Both the position numbers and the translations under genes were made by a program. A DNA stretch of 64,000 nt from Corallococcus sp. AS-1-6. Lineage in GTDB: Bacteria; Myxococcota; Myxococcia; Myxococcales; Myxococcaceae. The stretch covers positions 1 to 64,000 of the forward strand of contig NZ_JAIQDE010000002.1 in NCBI RefSeq assembly GCF_020037015.1, in the 5' to 3' direction. The notes under the pieces were generated by a model. It did not search any database. It saw only the letters and a program-made list of their open reading frames with translations, and had not been told where the DNA came from. This document shows positions 1-7,669 of the stretch, piece after piece (the stretch's first letter is position 1; every line of letters begins with the position of its first letter).

Positions 1-75
1 CTTGCCGTGGTCCACGTGCCCAATCGTTCCGATGTTCACGTGGGGCAGGCTGCGATCGAACTTTTCCTTGGACAT
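1..75 (-). CDS. tuf: Elongation factor Tu, N-terminal fragment
   Basis: The minus strand begins [20 protein letters not shown] and continues VDHGK, the N-terminus and P-loop (G-x4-GK type, GHVDHGK) of EF-Tu, the GTPase that delivers aminoacyl-tRNA to the ribosome. Only 25 codons are inside the window; the rest lies beyond base 1. A GAGGAG Shine-Dalgarno sits 5 nt before the ATG. The gene follows four tRNA genes, with only 16 nt between the encoded CCA of tRNA-Thr(GGT) and the start codon. This is the arrangement known from the E. coli thrU-tyrU-glyT-thrT-tufB operon, so tuf is probably co-transcribed with and released from the tRNA precursor. Confidence 0.97.
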   Translation of the reverse strand, partial: MSKEKFDRSLPHVNIGTIGHVDHGK

Positions 76-91
76 GACACTCCTCGAAAAA

Positions 92-167
92 TGGAGCCCT
101 GAACCAGGATTGAACTGGTGACCTCATCCTTACCAAGGATGCGCTCTGCCAACTGAGCTATCAGGGC
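92..167 (-). tRNA. tRNA-Thr (anticodon GGT)
   Basis: A cloverleaf folds on the minus strand with acceptor GCCCTGA paired to TCAGGGC, a D-arm AGCTCAGTTGGCAGAGC, the anticodon GGT in loop TTGGTAA, and a standard T-arm with TTCAATC. The 3' CCA is encoded. It is the last tRNA before tuf in the four-tRNA operon. Confidence 0.96.
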
Positions 168-188
168 TTGGCGATTCACTACAACGGT

Positions 189-264
<76 letters not shown>

Positions 265-273
265 ATTGCCGAG

Positions 274-357
274 TGGAGAGAGGTGGATTCGAACCACCGT
301 AGGCGTAGAGCCGGCAGATTTACAGTCTGCTCCCTTTGGCCGCTCGGGCATCTCTCC
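274..357 (-). tRNA. tRNA-Tyr (anticodon GTA)
   Basis: A class II tRNA with a long variable arm (84 nt) has acceptor GGAGAGA/TCTCTCC, anticodon GTA in CTGTAAA and discriminator A. The CCA is not encoded here (the next bases are CTC), so it must be added after transcription, unlike in its two downstream neighbours. Confidence 0.95.
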
Positions 358-439
358 AGATATTCGCTTGTCGTGCTGCGTGCTGCTCACTACACCATCT
401 CGCTGCGTCCCGGGCCCTTTTCCGCGGCCCGTCCTACCT

Positions 440-512
440 GGCCGGCGGCGGGATTTGAACCCGCGACCTACTGATTACAAATCAGTTGCTCTACCGACTG
501 AGCTACACCGGC
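440..512 (-). tRNA. tRNA-Thr (anticodon TGT)
   Basis: This is the first tRNA of the operon, with acceptor GCCGGTG/CGCCGGC, anticodon TGT in loop TTTGTAA and T-arm GCGGG-TTCAAAT-CCCGC. No CCA is encoded and the base after the acceptor is C, an unusual discriminator for tRNA-Thr. Sequence and order match the E. coli thrU-tyrU-glyT-thrT-tufB layout. Confidence 0.93.
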
Positions 513-590
513 ATCCATCCAGCAACTGCCCCGCCCTACCTCATCCCGAGCGGACCGTCAACCCCTCGGCAGCGACTTGAGAGGCGCGAC

Positions 591-619
591 CTTTTAGAAG
601 CCCCCACTCTCCAAGTCAA
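591..619 (-). promoter_or_regulatory. Sigma-70-type promoter of the tRNA-tuf operon
   Basis: On the minus strand a -35 TTGACT (614-619) is followed after 17 nt by a -10-like TAAAAG (591-596). It lies 20 nt beyond the rlmB stop and about 80 nt before tRNA-Thr(TGT), where a stable-RNA operon promoter is expected. The -35 is strong and the -10 matches only partly, so the exact -10 is uncertain. Confidence 0.55.
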
Positions 620-638
620 GGAGATTGATCCGGGGTCG

Positions 639-1439
639 TTAGCGGGAAGGACGGCCCCGCTGACGGGCGACCTCGTATAGCAGAATCGCGGCGGAAACCG
701 ACGCATTCAATGAACCGACCTGACCGCCCATGGGAATCCGGAGGCGGAAGTCGCAGTGCTTGAGGACGCCTTCCCTCACGCCCGCCCCCTCGGCCCCCAC
801 GACCAACGCCAGGGGCCCGTCCAGGCGGGCGCTCCACAGGGGCTCCGCGCCCTCCACGTCCGCGGCCGCGACCCAGAGCCCCGCTTCCTTCAACTGCTCC
901 AGGGCGCGGGAGATGTTGGTGACGCGCGCGATGGGGCAGTACTCGACGGCGCCGGCGGAGGCCTTGGCCACCGTGCCCGTCACCTGCACGGCGCGGTCCT
1001 TGGCCAGGACGACGCCGTGGGCCCCGAGCGCGTGGGCCGAGCGGATGATGGCGCCCAGGTTGTGCGGATCCTGGATGCCGTCGAGCACGACGACGAGCGC
1101 GGGCTGCTTCCTGGCCTTCGCCGCTTCCAGCACGTCCTCGAGTTCGACGTACTGGAAGCCGCGCAGTTCGGCGACGACGCCCTGGTGCACGCCACCCTCC
1201 GCCATCGAGGACAGCCGCTCCCGGCCAACCTTCTCCACGCGGACGCCCGCGTCACGCGCGCGGCTGAGCAGCTCGCCGGCGGCCTTGGCGCCGACCTGCC
1301 CGTCGACGATGAAGAGGCGCTCCACCGCGTCCGGGTGGGCTCGCAGGGCCTCCAGCACGGGGTTGACGCCATGGACGTAGCGCGGGGCTTCGTGGCCGCC
1401 GCGGTCACCACTGGAAGGCTTGGAGGAGCGCTCGCGCAT
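639..1439 (-). CDS. rlmB: 23S rRNA 2'-O-methyltransferase, TrmH/SpoU family (RlmB-like)
   Basis: This 266-aa protein belongs to the SPOUT (SpoU/TrmH) methyltransferases, which use SAM to 2'-O-methylate RNA ribose. All three SPOUT motifs are visible: motif 1 LDGIQDPHNLGAIIRSA (about 119-135), motif 2 GAEGAGV (about 215-221) and motif 3 IPMGGQVGSLNASVSAAI (about 235-252). The N-terminal substrate-binding region (Y21-VHGVNPVLEAL) and the length fit RlmB, which methylates G2251 of 23S rRNA. An HG..PV..AL start of this type separates RlmB from TrmH. The preceding secreted-protein gene ends 5 nt upstream, so the two are probably co-transcribed; the tRNA-tuf operon follows with its own promoter. Confidence 0.9.
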   Translation of the reverse strand: MRERSSKPSSGDRGGHEAPRYVHGVNPVLEALRAHPDAVERLFIVDGQVGAKAAGELLSRARDAGVRVEKVGRERLSSMAEGGVHQGVVAELRGFQYVELEDVLEAAKARKQPALVVVLDGIQDPHNLGAIIRSAHALGAHGVVLAKDRAVQVTGTVAKASAGAVEYCPIARVTNISRALEQLKEAGLWVAAADVEGAEPLWSARLDGPLALVVGAEGAGVREGVLKHCDFRLRIPMGGQVGSLNASVSAAILLYEVARQRGRPSR

Positions 1440-1444
1440 GGGGG

Positions 1445-1891
1445 CTACTGGACCTCCACGGGCAGCGAGAAGGTCTTCTTCTGACGGGCGCAGATCTTCT
1501 CCGTGCAGATGAAGAAGGTCAGCGTCGCGTCCAGCGTGCCCTTGCCGGCGGACACCGCGGTGAAGGGGACCTCGAAGCGCGGATCCACGAACTGCTGGCC
1601 GTCCGCCTTTTTCGCCACCGACTGTTCACGCGTCAGCGTCTTCTGGGCGGGCGTGAGCTGCTTGCCCGTCAGCTCCAGCTTCAGCGGGGCCTCGTCGGAG
1701 ACGTGGGCGCCGGGCTTCGACTTGATGGCGAGCACGAACGTGCCCTGCCCTCCGGCCTTCACCTGCGTCGACGTCCCCTCGGTGGTGACCTCGTAGAGGG
1801 TTGCGGGGTCCACGTCCTGGGCCAGCACCGGCGCGCCGACGAGCGTCAGCAGCAGGGGGGCCAGGGTCGGGAGGCGGCGGGTGCGGGGCAT
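1445..1891 (-). CDS. Secreted orphan protein resembling the DsbD N-terminal domain
   Basis: This is a 148-aa protein with a Sec signal peptide (basic MPRTRR, hydrophobic core, likely cleavage after APVLA, residue 24). The mature part is one beta-rich domain ending in TLTFFICTEKICARQ, with Cys129 and Cys134. A Cys pair in this context (FxxCxxxxC) resembles the periplasmic alpha domain of DsbD, which passes electrons to substrates, but the membrane and thioredoxin domains of DsbD are absent and none lies nearby. A role in periplasmic thiol exchange is inference. The start is the ATG before the signal peptide. It ends 5 nt before rlmB. Confidence 0.6.
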   Translation of the reverse strand: MPRTRRLPTLAPLLLTLVGAPVLAQDVDPATLYEVTTEGTSTQVKAGGQGTFVLAIKSKPGAHVSDEAPLKLELTGKQLTPAQKTLTREQSVAKKADGQQFVDPRFEVPFTAVSAGKGTLDATLTFFICTEKICARQKKTFSLPVEVQ

Positions 1892-1956
1892 GGGTGTCTC
1901 CAGGAAGGCGGCGTTCGTATACCGGGGCTTCGGACGCGCGGGGAGCGCTTTCTCTT

Positions 1957-2934
1957 CTAACTCCGCGGCGCGCTCACCTTCACGGCGCCCTTGCGCCCCG
2001 GCGGTGGCGGGGGAAGGGCCTGGGGCGTCTCCAGGGCGGCGGTCCAGACGGGGACGGCGCCGGCGACGAGGGCCTCCGCCCGCTGGATGATGGGCGTGGC
2101 CAGGTCCAGGCCCGTCGCGGCCTCCATCTCCAGGAGCGCGGGCGAGCTGTTCACTTCGAAGACCTTGGGGTGTCCCTGGACGTCCAGGATGTCCACCGCG
2201 GCCACCTCCAGTCCCACGAGCCGGGCGACCTTCTCCGCCGTGGCGCGATGGCCGGGAGACAGCGGCAGGGCCTCCAGGCGGGCGCCCCGGTTGAGCGTGT
2301 GCGAGAGGCGCCCGGGGCGCGGCTTGCGCAGCACGCAGGCGATGGCCTCGCCGCCGACCACGAGCACGCGCACGTCCTGGCCGGTGCTCCGCACGTACTC
2401 CTGCATGACCAGGTTGTGCCCCAGACCGAGCACCGCCTCGAGCGCCGCCTCCAGGGACTGGAGGCTTTCGCAGACCATCACCCCGTGCTTCTCCTGGCCC
2501 TGGAGGAGCTTCACCAGCACGGGCACCCCGCCCACCAGGCCGACCATTTCCTTGAGGTGGGCCGCGTCCCGGGCCATCACCGTGGCGGGGATGTCGATGC
2601 CGTGGGCGGAGAGGAGCTGGAGGGCGCGCATCTTGTTGCGCGACTGCGCGATGGCCTGGGCATGGTTCACCAGGGGCACGCGCGCCAGACCGAACTGGTT
2701 CACCACCGCGAGCCCGTAGGTGCTGATGGACAGGGCGATGCGCGGGATGACGACGTCGGTGGGGGTGAGCTTCTTGCGGTCGTAGAAGAGGGTCGCCTGG
2801 CTGCCCCCGTCCAGATGCATCTGCACCCGGAGCGGGTTGAGCACGCGGACCCGGTGTCCCCTCGCGCGGCCTGCTTCGACGATCCGCCGCGTGGACGAGA
2901 TGGAAGCGGAGCGCGAGAGGACAGTGATTTTCAT
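1957..2934 (-). CDS. rimK: RimK-family ATP-grasp ligase
   Basis: This 325-aa ATP-grasp protein of the RimK/LysX type forms amide bonds between an acyl-phosphate intermediate and an amino group; the E. coli enzyme adds glutamates to ribosomal protein S6. An N-terminal preATP-grasp region is followed by the ATP-binding loop GVPVLVKLLQGQEKHGV (about 136-152), QEYVRSTGQDVRVLVVGG (about 179-196), and the metal-binding end VFEVNSSPALLEME (about 259-272) with the E and N ligands. The actual substrate is not readable from sequence. A short Pro-rich tail follows residue 300. It lies 77 nt downstream of the CglB-like gene and has its own candidate promoter. Confidence 0.85.
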   Translation of the reverse strand: MKITVLSRSASISSTRRIVEAGRARGHRVRVLNPLRVQMHLDGGSQATLFYDRKKLTPTDVVIPRIALSISTYGLAVVNQFGLARVPLVNHAQAIAQSRNKMRALQLLSAHGIDIPATVMARDAAHLKEMVGLVGGVPVLVKLLQGQEKHGVMVCESLQSLEAALEAVLGLGHNLVMQEYVRSTGQDVRVLVVGGEAIACVLRKPRPGRLSHTLNRGARLEALPLSPGHRATAEKVARLVGLEVAAVDILDVQGHPKVFEVNSSPALLEMEAATGLDLATPIIQRAEALVAGAVPVWTAALETPQALPPPPPGRKGAVKVSAPRS

Positions 2935-2961
2935 GGCGGAGGCGACCGGCCCGGCGAGGAC

Positions 2962-2990
2962 CCTATAATCCCCGCCTCCGCCCGCGTAAA
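2962..2990 (-). promoter_or_regulatory. Candidate sigma-70 promoter before rimK
   Basis: Minus strand: TTTACG (2985-2990), 17-nt spacer, TATAGG (2962-2967), 27 nt before the rimK ATG. Both hexamers match four of six consensus bases. It occupies the gap between the CglB-like gene and rimK. Confidence 0.45.
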
Positions 2991-3011
2991 GCCGCCTCCG
3001 CCTGCCTGCCG

Positions 3012-4340
3012 CTAGAGCTGGCGGATGGCGCGCACTTCGACGCTGACCGGGTCTTCCGGACGCGACGCCTCCAGCTTCGCGCAGGCGCTGCCCGTGAACC
3101 GCACGCCAGGATTCTCGGGGTCCGACTGGTCCAGCGACCAGGTGTCGGGGCCCGCGAGCGTGCGCTCGCCGTCGATGTAGACGACGATGAGCTTCTCATC
3201 GGAGGGCATCTGGCTCTTCTCGAGCTTGGTGAAGCAGGGCTCGCCCGGCAGGATCTGCTCGCTGATGGACTTCAGCGCGGCCGCGAGTTCCTCGCGATTG
3301 CCCGCCTGGTAGAAGGACCGTCCGCAGAGGCCGGTGTTGACGTCGCAGGTGTCCCCCGTGCCGCAGTCGACGCTGGCCTTGCAGGTGCGCGCGTAACCAC
3401 CGGCGCGGGCCATCTCGTTGAGGACGCTGGGGCCGTCACCCGTCGACGTCTCCGCGCCGAAGCCGATGACGATGGTGGAGATCTTCTTCGTCTTCAGCGA
3501 CTCCACCGCCAGCACGGAGGCGTCCTTGTCGAGGCAACCCCGCTTGTAATACGGGCTCAGCTCCGCCGAGCACTGCGTCGGCTCCTCGAGCGTGCAGCGG
3601 CACGCGGCGCTGCTGCCGTTGTTCGCGTTGTTGTCGTTGCAGTTGGGCAGACCGTCGGTCAGCAGGATGATGATCTGATCGCGTTCCTCGGATGGGGGGC
3701 CGAGGAGGGTGCTCGTGAACAGCAGGCTCTGCGCGGTCGGCGTACCACCCTGGGGGCGGTTGGCGCCACCGTTGGGGATGGACTGGATGCTGTCATTCAC
3801 CGAGTTCGCGTGGAGCTGGAGTTCCGCGTCCGAGTCCTTGTCGAAGGGGATGGCGACGCGGACGCTCTCTCCGGTGGCGGCGGGCGCGCACAACTGGGCG
3901 GCGCTCGGCTTCTGCGGAGGCGGCAGCACGGGCGGAGGCGCCGGATAGGTCGTCAGGCCGAAGCGGACCAGCTTGCCGCTCTCCGCGAGGAACGGGCCCA
4001 TCGCGCCCTGGAGCTCGCTCCAACGCGTGGGGCACTTCGACGTGTCGCAGGGGTAGTCGTCGCGGCAGGTGAAGGTGAAGCCGTCCTGGGTCAGGTCACA
4101 CACGCGCGTGCCGTTGACGACCAGGTCCTTGTTGACCGGCAGGGTCATCGAGCCGGAGATGTCCACGAGGAGCATCACGTCCGGCTTGCTCCTGCGGGCG
4201 GTGATCACCGTCTCCTTCGTCGTCTGGGCGATCGCGAGCGGCTCCACCGGCTCGAAGTCATACGTCTGACAGCCGGCCATCACGGCGACACCAAGGGTGC
4301 CGGCCAGCAGTGCGCTCAGGGGGGTCGACTTGGCGCGCAT
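3012..4340 (-). CDS. cglB: CglB-like gliding motility lipoprotein with von Willebrand A domain
   Basis: This is a 442-aa lipoprotein. The start chosen is MRAKSTPLS, with a GGAAGGA ribosome site; an in-frame ATG 41 codons upstream would bury the signal peptide. The lipobox is VMAGC (Cys24). A VWA domain starts near residue 52 with the metal-ion adhesion motif D60-x-S62-x-S64 in LLVDISGSM, and TDG follows in LLTDGLPNC. The protein is rich in Cys (CRDDYPC, CNDNN, CRCTLEE, CKASVDCGTGDTC), suggesting disulfide-stabilised surface loops. In Myxococcus, CglB is the VWA surface adhesin of focal-adhesion gliding motility. The assignment rests on lipoprotein type, length, VWA motif and Cys richness, and was not checked by search. 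Confidence 0.72.
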   Translation of the reverse strand: MRAKSTPLSALLAGTLGVAVMAGCQTYDFEPVEPLAIAQTTKETVITARRSKPDVMLLVDISGSMTLPVNKDLVVNGTRVCDLTQDGFTFTCRDDYPCDTSKCPTRWSELQGAMGPFLAESGKLVRFGLTTYPAPPPVLPPPQKPSAAQLCAPAATGESVRVAIPFDKDSDAELQLHANSVNDSIQSIPNGGANRPQGGTPTAQSLLFTSTLLGPPSEERDQIIILLTDGLPNCNDNNANNGSSAACRCTLEEPTQCSAELSPYYKRGCLDKDASVLAVESLKTKKISTIVIGFGAETSTGDGPSVLNEMARAGGYARTCKASVDCGTGDTCDVNTGLCGRSFYQAGNREELAAALKSISEQILPGEPCFTKLEKSQMPSDEKLIVVYIDGERTLAGPDTWSLDQSDPENPGVRFTGSACAKLEASRPEDPVSVEVRAIRQL

Positions 4341-4556
4341 AGGCTTTGAGGGTTCCTTCCAGGGGGGGACAACGAACTGCGAATGCCCCAGCGTAACGCG
4401 TGGACGCCCACCGAGGCTACAGCGACTCGCGGCAGGCAGGTTCCATTCAGGTAGTGCTGCCAAGTTGCAACGTCAGGCGATCCCCGAGGGCAGATCCGCT
4501 TCCCCTGTCGGACATCCGCCTCCTTCCGGAGGGTGGGGAGCGGCGCGGGTGTCCGC

Positions 4557-4949
4557 TCAGAGCGTGAGGACGCGCGCGCCTTCCGTCAGCCTCCAGATGG
4601 AGGCCAGGCCCATCACTTCGTCCAGCGTGCCGTGCAGCTCCTGAGGCGACAGGCCACAGATGCGCACCGTGGTGTCGCAGGCCACGAGCTTCGCGCCCAG
4701 GGCGCGCGCCTCCTCCAACATGCGGGCCGGGGTGGGCACATTGAGCCCTTCGGCCCGGGCCGCCTCAGTGCGCTCGCGCTCGCTGTGCGCCAGGCCGAAG
4801 CCGCCTCGGACCAGTTGGCGCAGGGCCTCGAAGGCGAAGACGAAGTAGACGTCGTCGCCCATCGCGGCGGCGGTGATGCCCATGGAGGCCGCCTGATAGG
4901 CGGGCTCGTACGTGGCGTGCTGGAGGAAGAAGAAGACGCGTCCGGCCAT
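4557..4949 (-). CDS. DsrE-like small sulfur-relay-type protein
   Basis: This 130-aa cytoplasmic protein has the DsrE/DsrF-like alpha/beta fold pattern: beta strand FFFLQHATYEP, a helix of Ala/Met residues, DDVYFVFAFEAL, and LGAKLVACDTTVRICGL with Cys91 and Cys98. DsrE-family Cys residues carry sulfur as persulfide in sulfur relays (TusD, DsrE), though many family members have unknown roles. No Dsr or Tus partner lies nearby. A TAAGGT hexamer lies 9 nt before the ATG and no Shine-Dalgarno is visible, so a leaderless start is possible. Confidence 0.65.
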   Translation of the reverse strand: MAGRVFFFLQHATYEPAYQAASMGITAAAMGDDVYFVFAFEALRQLVRGGFGLAHSERERTEAARAEGLNVPTPARMLEEARALGAKLVACDTTVRICGLSPQELHGTLDEVMGLASIWRLTEGARVLTL

Positions 4950-5000
4950 GGTGGACCGACCTTAGCGTTATCGAGTCCGGACCGGCAGCCGTCGTATAAC

Positions 5001-5028
5001 GGGGCTCCCCTTCCCCTCCGGGAGCCCC
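5001..5028. repeat. Perfect inverted repeat between -10-like hexamer and start codon
   Basis: GGGGCTCCC (5001-5009) and GGGAGCCCC (5020-5028) form a perfect 9-bp inverted repeat with a 10-nt loop. It directly follows TATAAC (4995-5000) and ends 2 nt before the ATG at 5031. It could be a hairpin masking translation initiation or an operator; if transcription starts about 7 nt after TATAAC, part of the left arm would be lost from the RNA. Confidence 0.6.
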
Positions 5029-5030
5029 GC

Positions 5031-5687
5031 ATGCCGAGCCAGCCGTCCCGCCCCCGCGGTGTTCGTCCCTCGCCAGTGCCGTGCCGTTCCGCGTCCTCGC
5101 GCTGGGTGGCGCTGGCCGGTCTCGTCGTGCTCGCGGGCCTGGGGCCCGTGTCCGAGGCGGCTCCGGCCGGCGCGAAGACCCCGGCCGCGGCATCCGCGCC
5201 TCCGGCCGTCGCCGTTCCCGGACCGCTGCGCACGGAGGCCCTGGGACTGCTCTCACAACCGACCTTGGCCCCCGAGGCGGCGTGGCGCAGGTTCGGGCCG
5301 GAGGTCGTGCCCGTCCTGGCCGCGCTGGCGGAGGACACGAGCGTCCCGGACGCGCAGCGGATGCGGGCCGTGACGGCGCTGGCTCGCGTGGAATCGCCGG
5401 AGGCGGGACAGACGCTCCAGGCGATGCTGGAGGATCCGCACCGGCCTTCGGAGGTCCGCTCGCAGGCCGCGGCCGCGCTGGGCCAGCGGCTGGGGTTCGA
5501 GGCCGTGACGACGCTGCAGGCCCGATTGGAGGACCACGACCTGCGGCTGCGTGAGGCCGTCGCCCAGGCGCTCGGCCGGCTGGGCGGTCAGCGGGTGCGC
5601 GAGGTGTTGGAGGAGCGGCTCCCCCTGGAGGAGGTTCCCCGGGTGCGCGAAGCGCTCCAGCAGGGCCTCACGCTCGCGGAGCCCTGA
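5031..5687 (+). CDS. Exported HEAT-repeat protein
   Basis: A 218-aa protein has a basic N-terminus and one hydrophobic stretch (VALAGLVVLAGLGPVSEA, about 27-44) that acts as a signal peptide or anchor, then an Ala/Pro linker. The rest is at least four HEAT-type helical repeats: LAEDTSVPDAQRMRAVTALA, MLEDPHRPSEVRSQAAAALG, RLEDHDLRLREAVAQALG and the VREVLEERL unit. HEAT repeats are scaffolds for protein binding; no catalytic residue is seen. It probably sits in the periplasm or on the inner membrane. The start follows an inverted repeat and no good Shine-Dalgarno is present. Confidence 0.7.
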   Translation: MPSQPSRPRGVRPSPVPCRSASSRWVALAGLVVLAGLGPVSEAAPAGAKTPAAASAPPAVAVPGPLRTEALGLLSQPTLAPEAAWRRFGPEVVPVLAALAEDTSVPDAQRMRAVTALARVESPEAGQTLQAMLEDPHRPSEVRSQAAAALGQRLGFEAVTTLQARLEDHDLRLREAVAQALGRLGGQRVREVLEERLPLEEVPRVREALQQGLTLAEP

Positions 5688-5767
5688 GCCGGGCATGGCG
5701 GGGGCAGCCGCCCTGGTGGACTGCTCGGGGCTCGCGCCGGGCGGGGCGTTCCGTTAGATGGGAGGCC

Positions 5768-6463
5768 ATGCGCCCCACCGTCCTTCTTTTCGATATCGAT
5801 GGCACCCTCGTCACCACCGGCGGCGCCGGACGCCGCGCCATGGGCCTGGCCTTCGAGCAACTTCACCAGCGGCGCGACGCGTGCGATGGCTTCAGCATGT
5901 CCGGCATGACGGACCGGGCCATCGTCCGCAAGGGGCTGGGCATCATCGGCCAGCCCGACACCGAGGACACCATCAGCGCGGTCATCGACGCGTACGTCGC
6001 CCACCTGGGGCTGGAGGTTCCCAAGGTCGACGCGCGCGAGTACCGGCTGCACCCGGGCATGCGGGAGGCCGTGATGGAGGCTCGCTCGCGGCCGGGCTTC
6101 GCGGTGGGGCTGGGCACCGGCAACGTGCGCGCGGGCGCCAAGGTGAAGCTGGACCGCGTGAACATCCACGACCAGTTCGCCTTCGGCGGCTTTGGCTGCG
6201 ACTTCGAGGACCGCGTGGCGCTCATCCGGCACGGCGCACAGGCCGGAGCGGCGCAACTGGGTGAGCGGCTGGAGGCGTGCCGGGTGGTGATCATCGGCGA
6301 CACGCCGAAGGACGTCGCGGCCGCCAAGGGCATTGGCGCGGAGACGATTGGCGTGGGCACGGGCAACTTCACGCCCCAGGCGCTGCGCGACGCAGGCGCC
6401 GAGTGGGCCTTCGCGGACTTCTCCGCCCCTGGAGCCATGGAGGCCCTGCTCGTCGGACGGTGA
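5768..6463 (+). CDS. HAD-superfamily phosphatase (phosphoglycolate phosphatase-like)
   Basis: This is a 231-aa cytoplasmic HAD hydrolase. Motif I DIDGTLV (9-15) holds the nucleophile Asp9 and acid/base Asp11; a helical cap follows (about 20-95); motif II is in VGLGTGN and motif IV is GDTPKD (177-182), followed by AKGIGAETIGVGTG. This is the layout of phosphoglycolate phosphatase and beta-phosphoglucomutase-like enzymes; the substrate cannot be told. GGGAGG lies almost against the ATG, too close for an ordinary Shine-Dalgarno. It runs in the same direction as the HEAT-repeat gene before it. Confidence 0.82.
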   Translation: MRPTVLLFDIDGTLVTTGGAGRRAMGLAFEQLHQRRDACDGFSMSGMTDRAIVRKGLGIIGQPDTEDTISAVIDAYVAHLGLEVPKVDAREYRLHPGMREAVMEARSRPGFAVGLGTGNVRAGAKVKLDRVNIHDQFAFGGFGCDFEDRVALIRHGAQAGAAQLGERLEACRVVIIGDTPKDVAAAKGIGAETIGVGTGNFTPQALRDAGAEWAFADFSAPGAMEALLVGR

Positions 6464-6505
6464 AGGTGTGGTATCTCCGCCGCCCCTCCGAGGAGTCGTT
6501 CACGC

Positions 6506-7624
6506 ATGTCGTCCACGCTCGAATCCTATGAGCTGATCCGCTTCGCCGAGGCCTTCGAGGCCCGACTCGCCACGGCGGAGGAGATGGTCGTCGGCAGGCC
6601 GGGGCTGGAGGCCGAGAAGCAGTGGCTGGCCTCCGCGCTGGAGCGCCTGCGCGAGGCCCGTGAGCCCGCGGGCGGCCTGCTGGAGCAGGTGAAGGACCTG
6701 CCGGAGCTCGACGAGGCCCGCGAGGAGTTCTCGTTCGATCAGCAGGGCCGCTGGGTGGATGCGCTGGAGAAGCTGCACGCCGGCATCACCTTCACCGCCA
6801 GCAGCCGCGCCCCCGTCATCGAGGCGCTCTTCCCCCACCTCAAGTTCCCGCAGTTGCGCCGGGCGCCCGTGGAGCTGGTCAACGAGTACGCCGCGTCGTA
6901 CGAGCGGCGGCTCAAGAGCGCCTACGTCACCCGCATCTTCTCCCGCGACGACTTCGCCATGGTCCGCCCCGTCGTGGACCAGGTCGCCGCGACGTTCGCC
7001 GCGTGGACCGCGAGCCTCTCCCCCACTCCCCTGCCCCCGGAGCAGGAGGCGGCCCTGCGCGAGGCGCTGGTGTCGCTGGGGCGGCGCCTGGACGTGGCGC
7101 TGCGGCAGGGGCGGCTGCTCGCGGAGGCCGCGCTCGTTCCCGTGCCCGGGGTCTTCGAGGCCGCGGGCCTCACCCTCAAGCCCCGGAAGCGCGCGGGCAA
7201 GTCGCTCGCGCTCTCCGCGGAGGACGGCGCTTCGGACCTCTTCGGTGAGGAAGGTGACGCCGACCAGGAGGAGGCGTTCGAGGGGTCCGAGGAGGATTCC
7301 GGAGACGACTCCCTGGAGGCGGCTCCCGATGAGCCGGAGGCCCAGGCTCCCCTGGAGGAGACCGTGGCGGAGGCCGCCGACGCCGAGGCCCCGGCTTCGG
7401 ACGGTGGGGCCGAGGAGGTCACCGCCGCCGCCGACCCCGTCGCTCCGGAGGCTCCCGTCGCGGCGCGTCCCGCACGGCGGGGCCGGCCTCCAAAGAACGC
7501 CGCGCCAGCCGCGGAGACCGCTCAGGCCGACGCTCCTTCGGATGCTTCGGCTTCCGGTGCTCCGGAGGCCGTGCGCCCCAAGCGACGCAAGAAGACCGAC
7601 CCGTCCGAGGCTGGCACGCCTTGA
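6506..7624 (+). CDS. Acidic-tailed protein with an AT-hook motif, function unknown
   Basis: This 372-aa protein has two parts. Residues 1-240 are helical and charged (EAFEARLATAEEMVVG, AASYERRLKSAYV), with no family I recognise. Residues 241-372 are a disordered tail: a strongly acidic stretch (EEGDADQEEAFEGSEEDSGD), a Pro/Ala/Glu linker, then RRGRPPKN (324-331), a match to the AT-hook core (RGRP flanked by basic residues) that binds the minor groove of AT-rich DNA, and a final basic PKRRKK. Myxobacteria use AT-hooks in CarD, so a DNA-bending role is plausible but inferred. GAGGAG precedes the ATG at suitable distance. The hrpB helicase gene follows. Confidence 0.65.
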   Translation: MSSTLESYELIRFAEAFEARLATAEEMVVGRPGLEAEKQWLASALERLREAREPAGGLLEQVKDLPELDEAREEFSFDQQGRWVDALEKLHAGITFTASSRAPVIEALFPHLKFPQLRRAPVELVNEYAASYERRLKSAYVTRIFSRDDFAMVRPVVDQVAATFAAWTASLSPTPLPPEQEAALREALVSLGRRLDVALRQGRLLAEAALVPVPGVFEAAGLTLKPRKRAGKSLALSAEDGASDLFGEEGDADQEEAFEGSEEDSGDDSLEAAPDEPEAQAPLEETVAEAADAEAPASDGGAEEVTAAADPVAPEAPVAARPARRGRPPKNAAPAAETAQADAPSDASASGAPEAVRPKRRKKTDPSEAGTP

Positions 7625-7669
7625 GACCCGACGCGCGGTGAGTCCCCCGCCGTGAAGAGGAACCCGGAC

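Noticed and set aside
4441-4556. Sigma-54 promoter upstream of the CglB-like gene (TTGGCAGCAC)
   Set aside because: The GG and GC dinucleotides are not 10 nt apart and the -12 half is absent.
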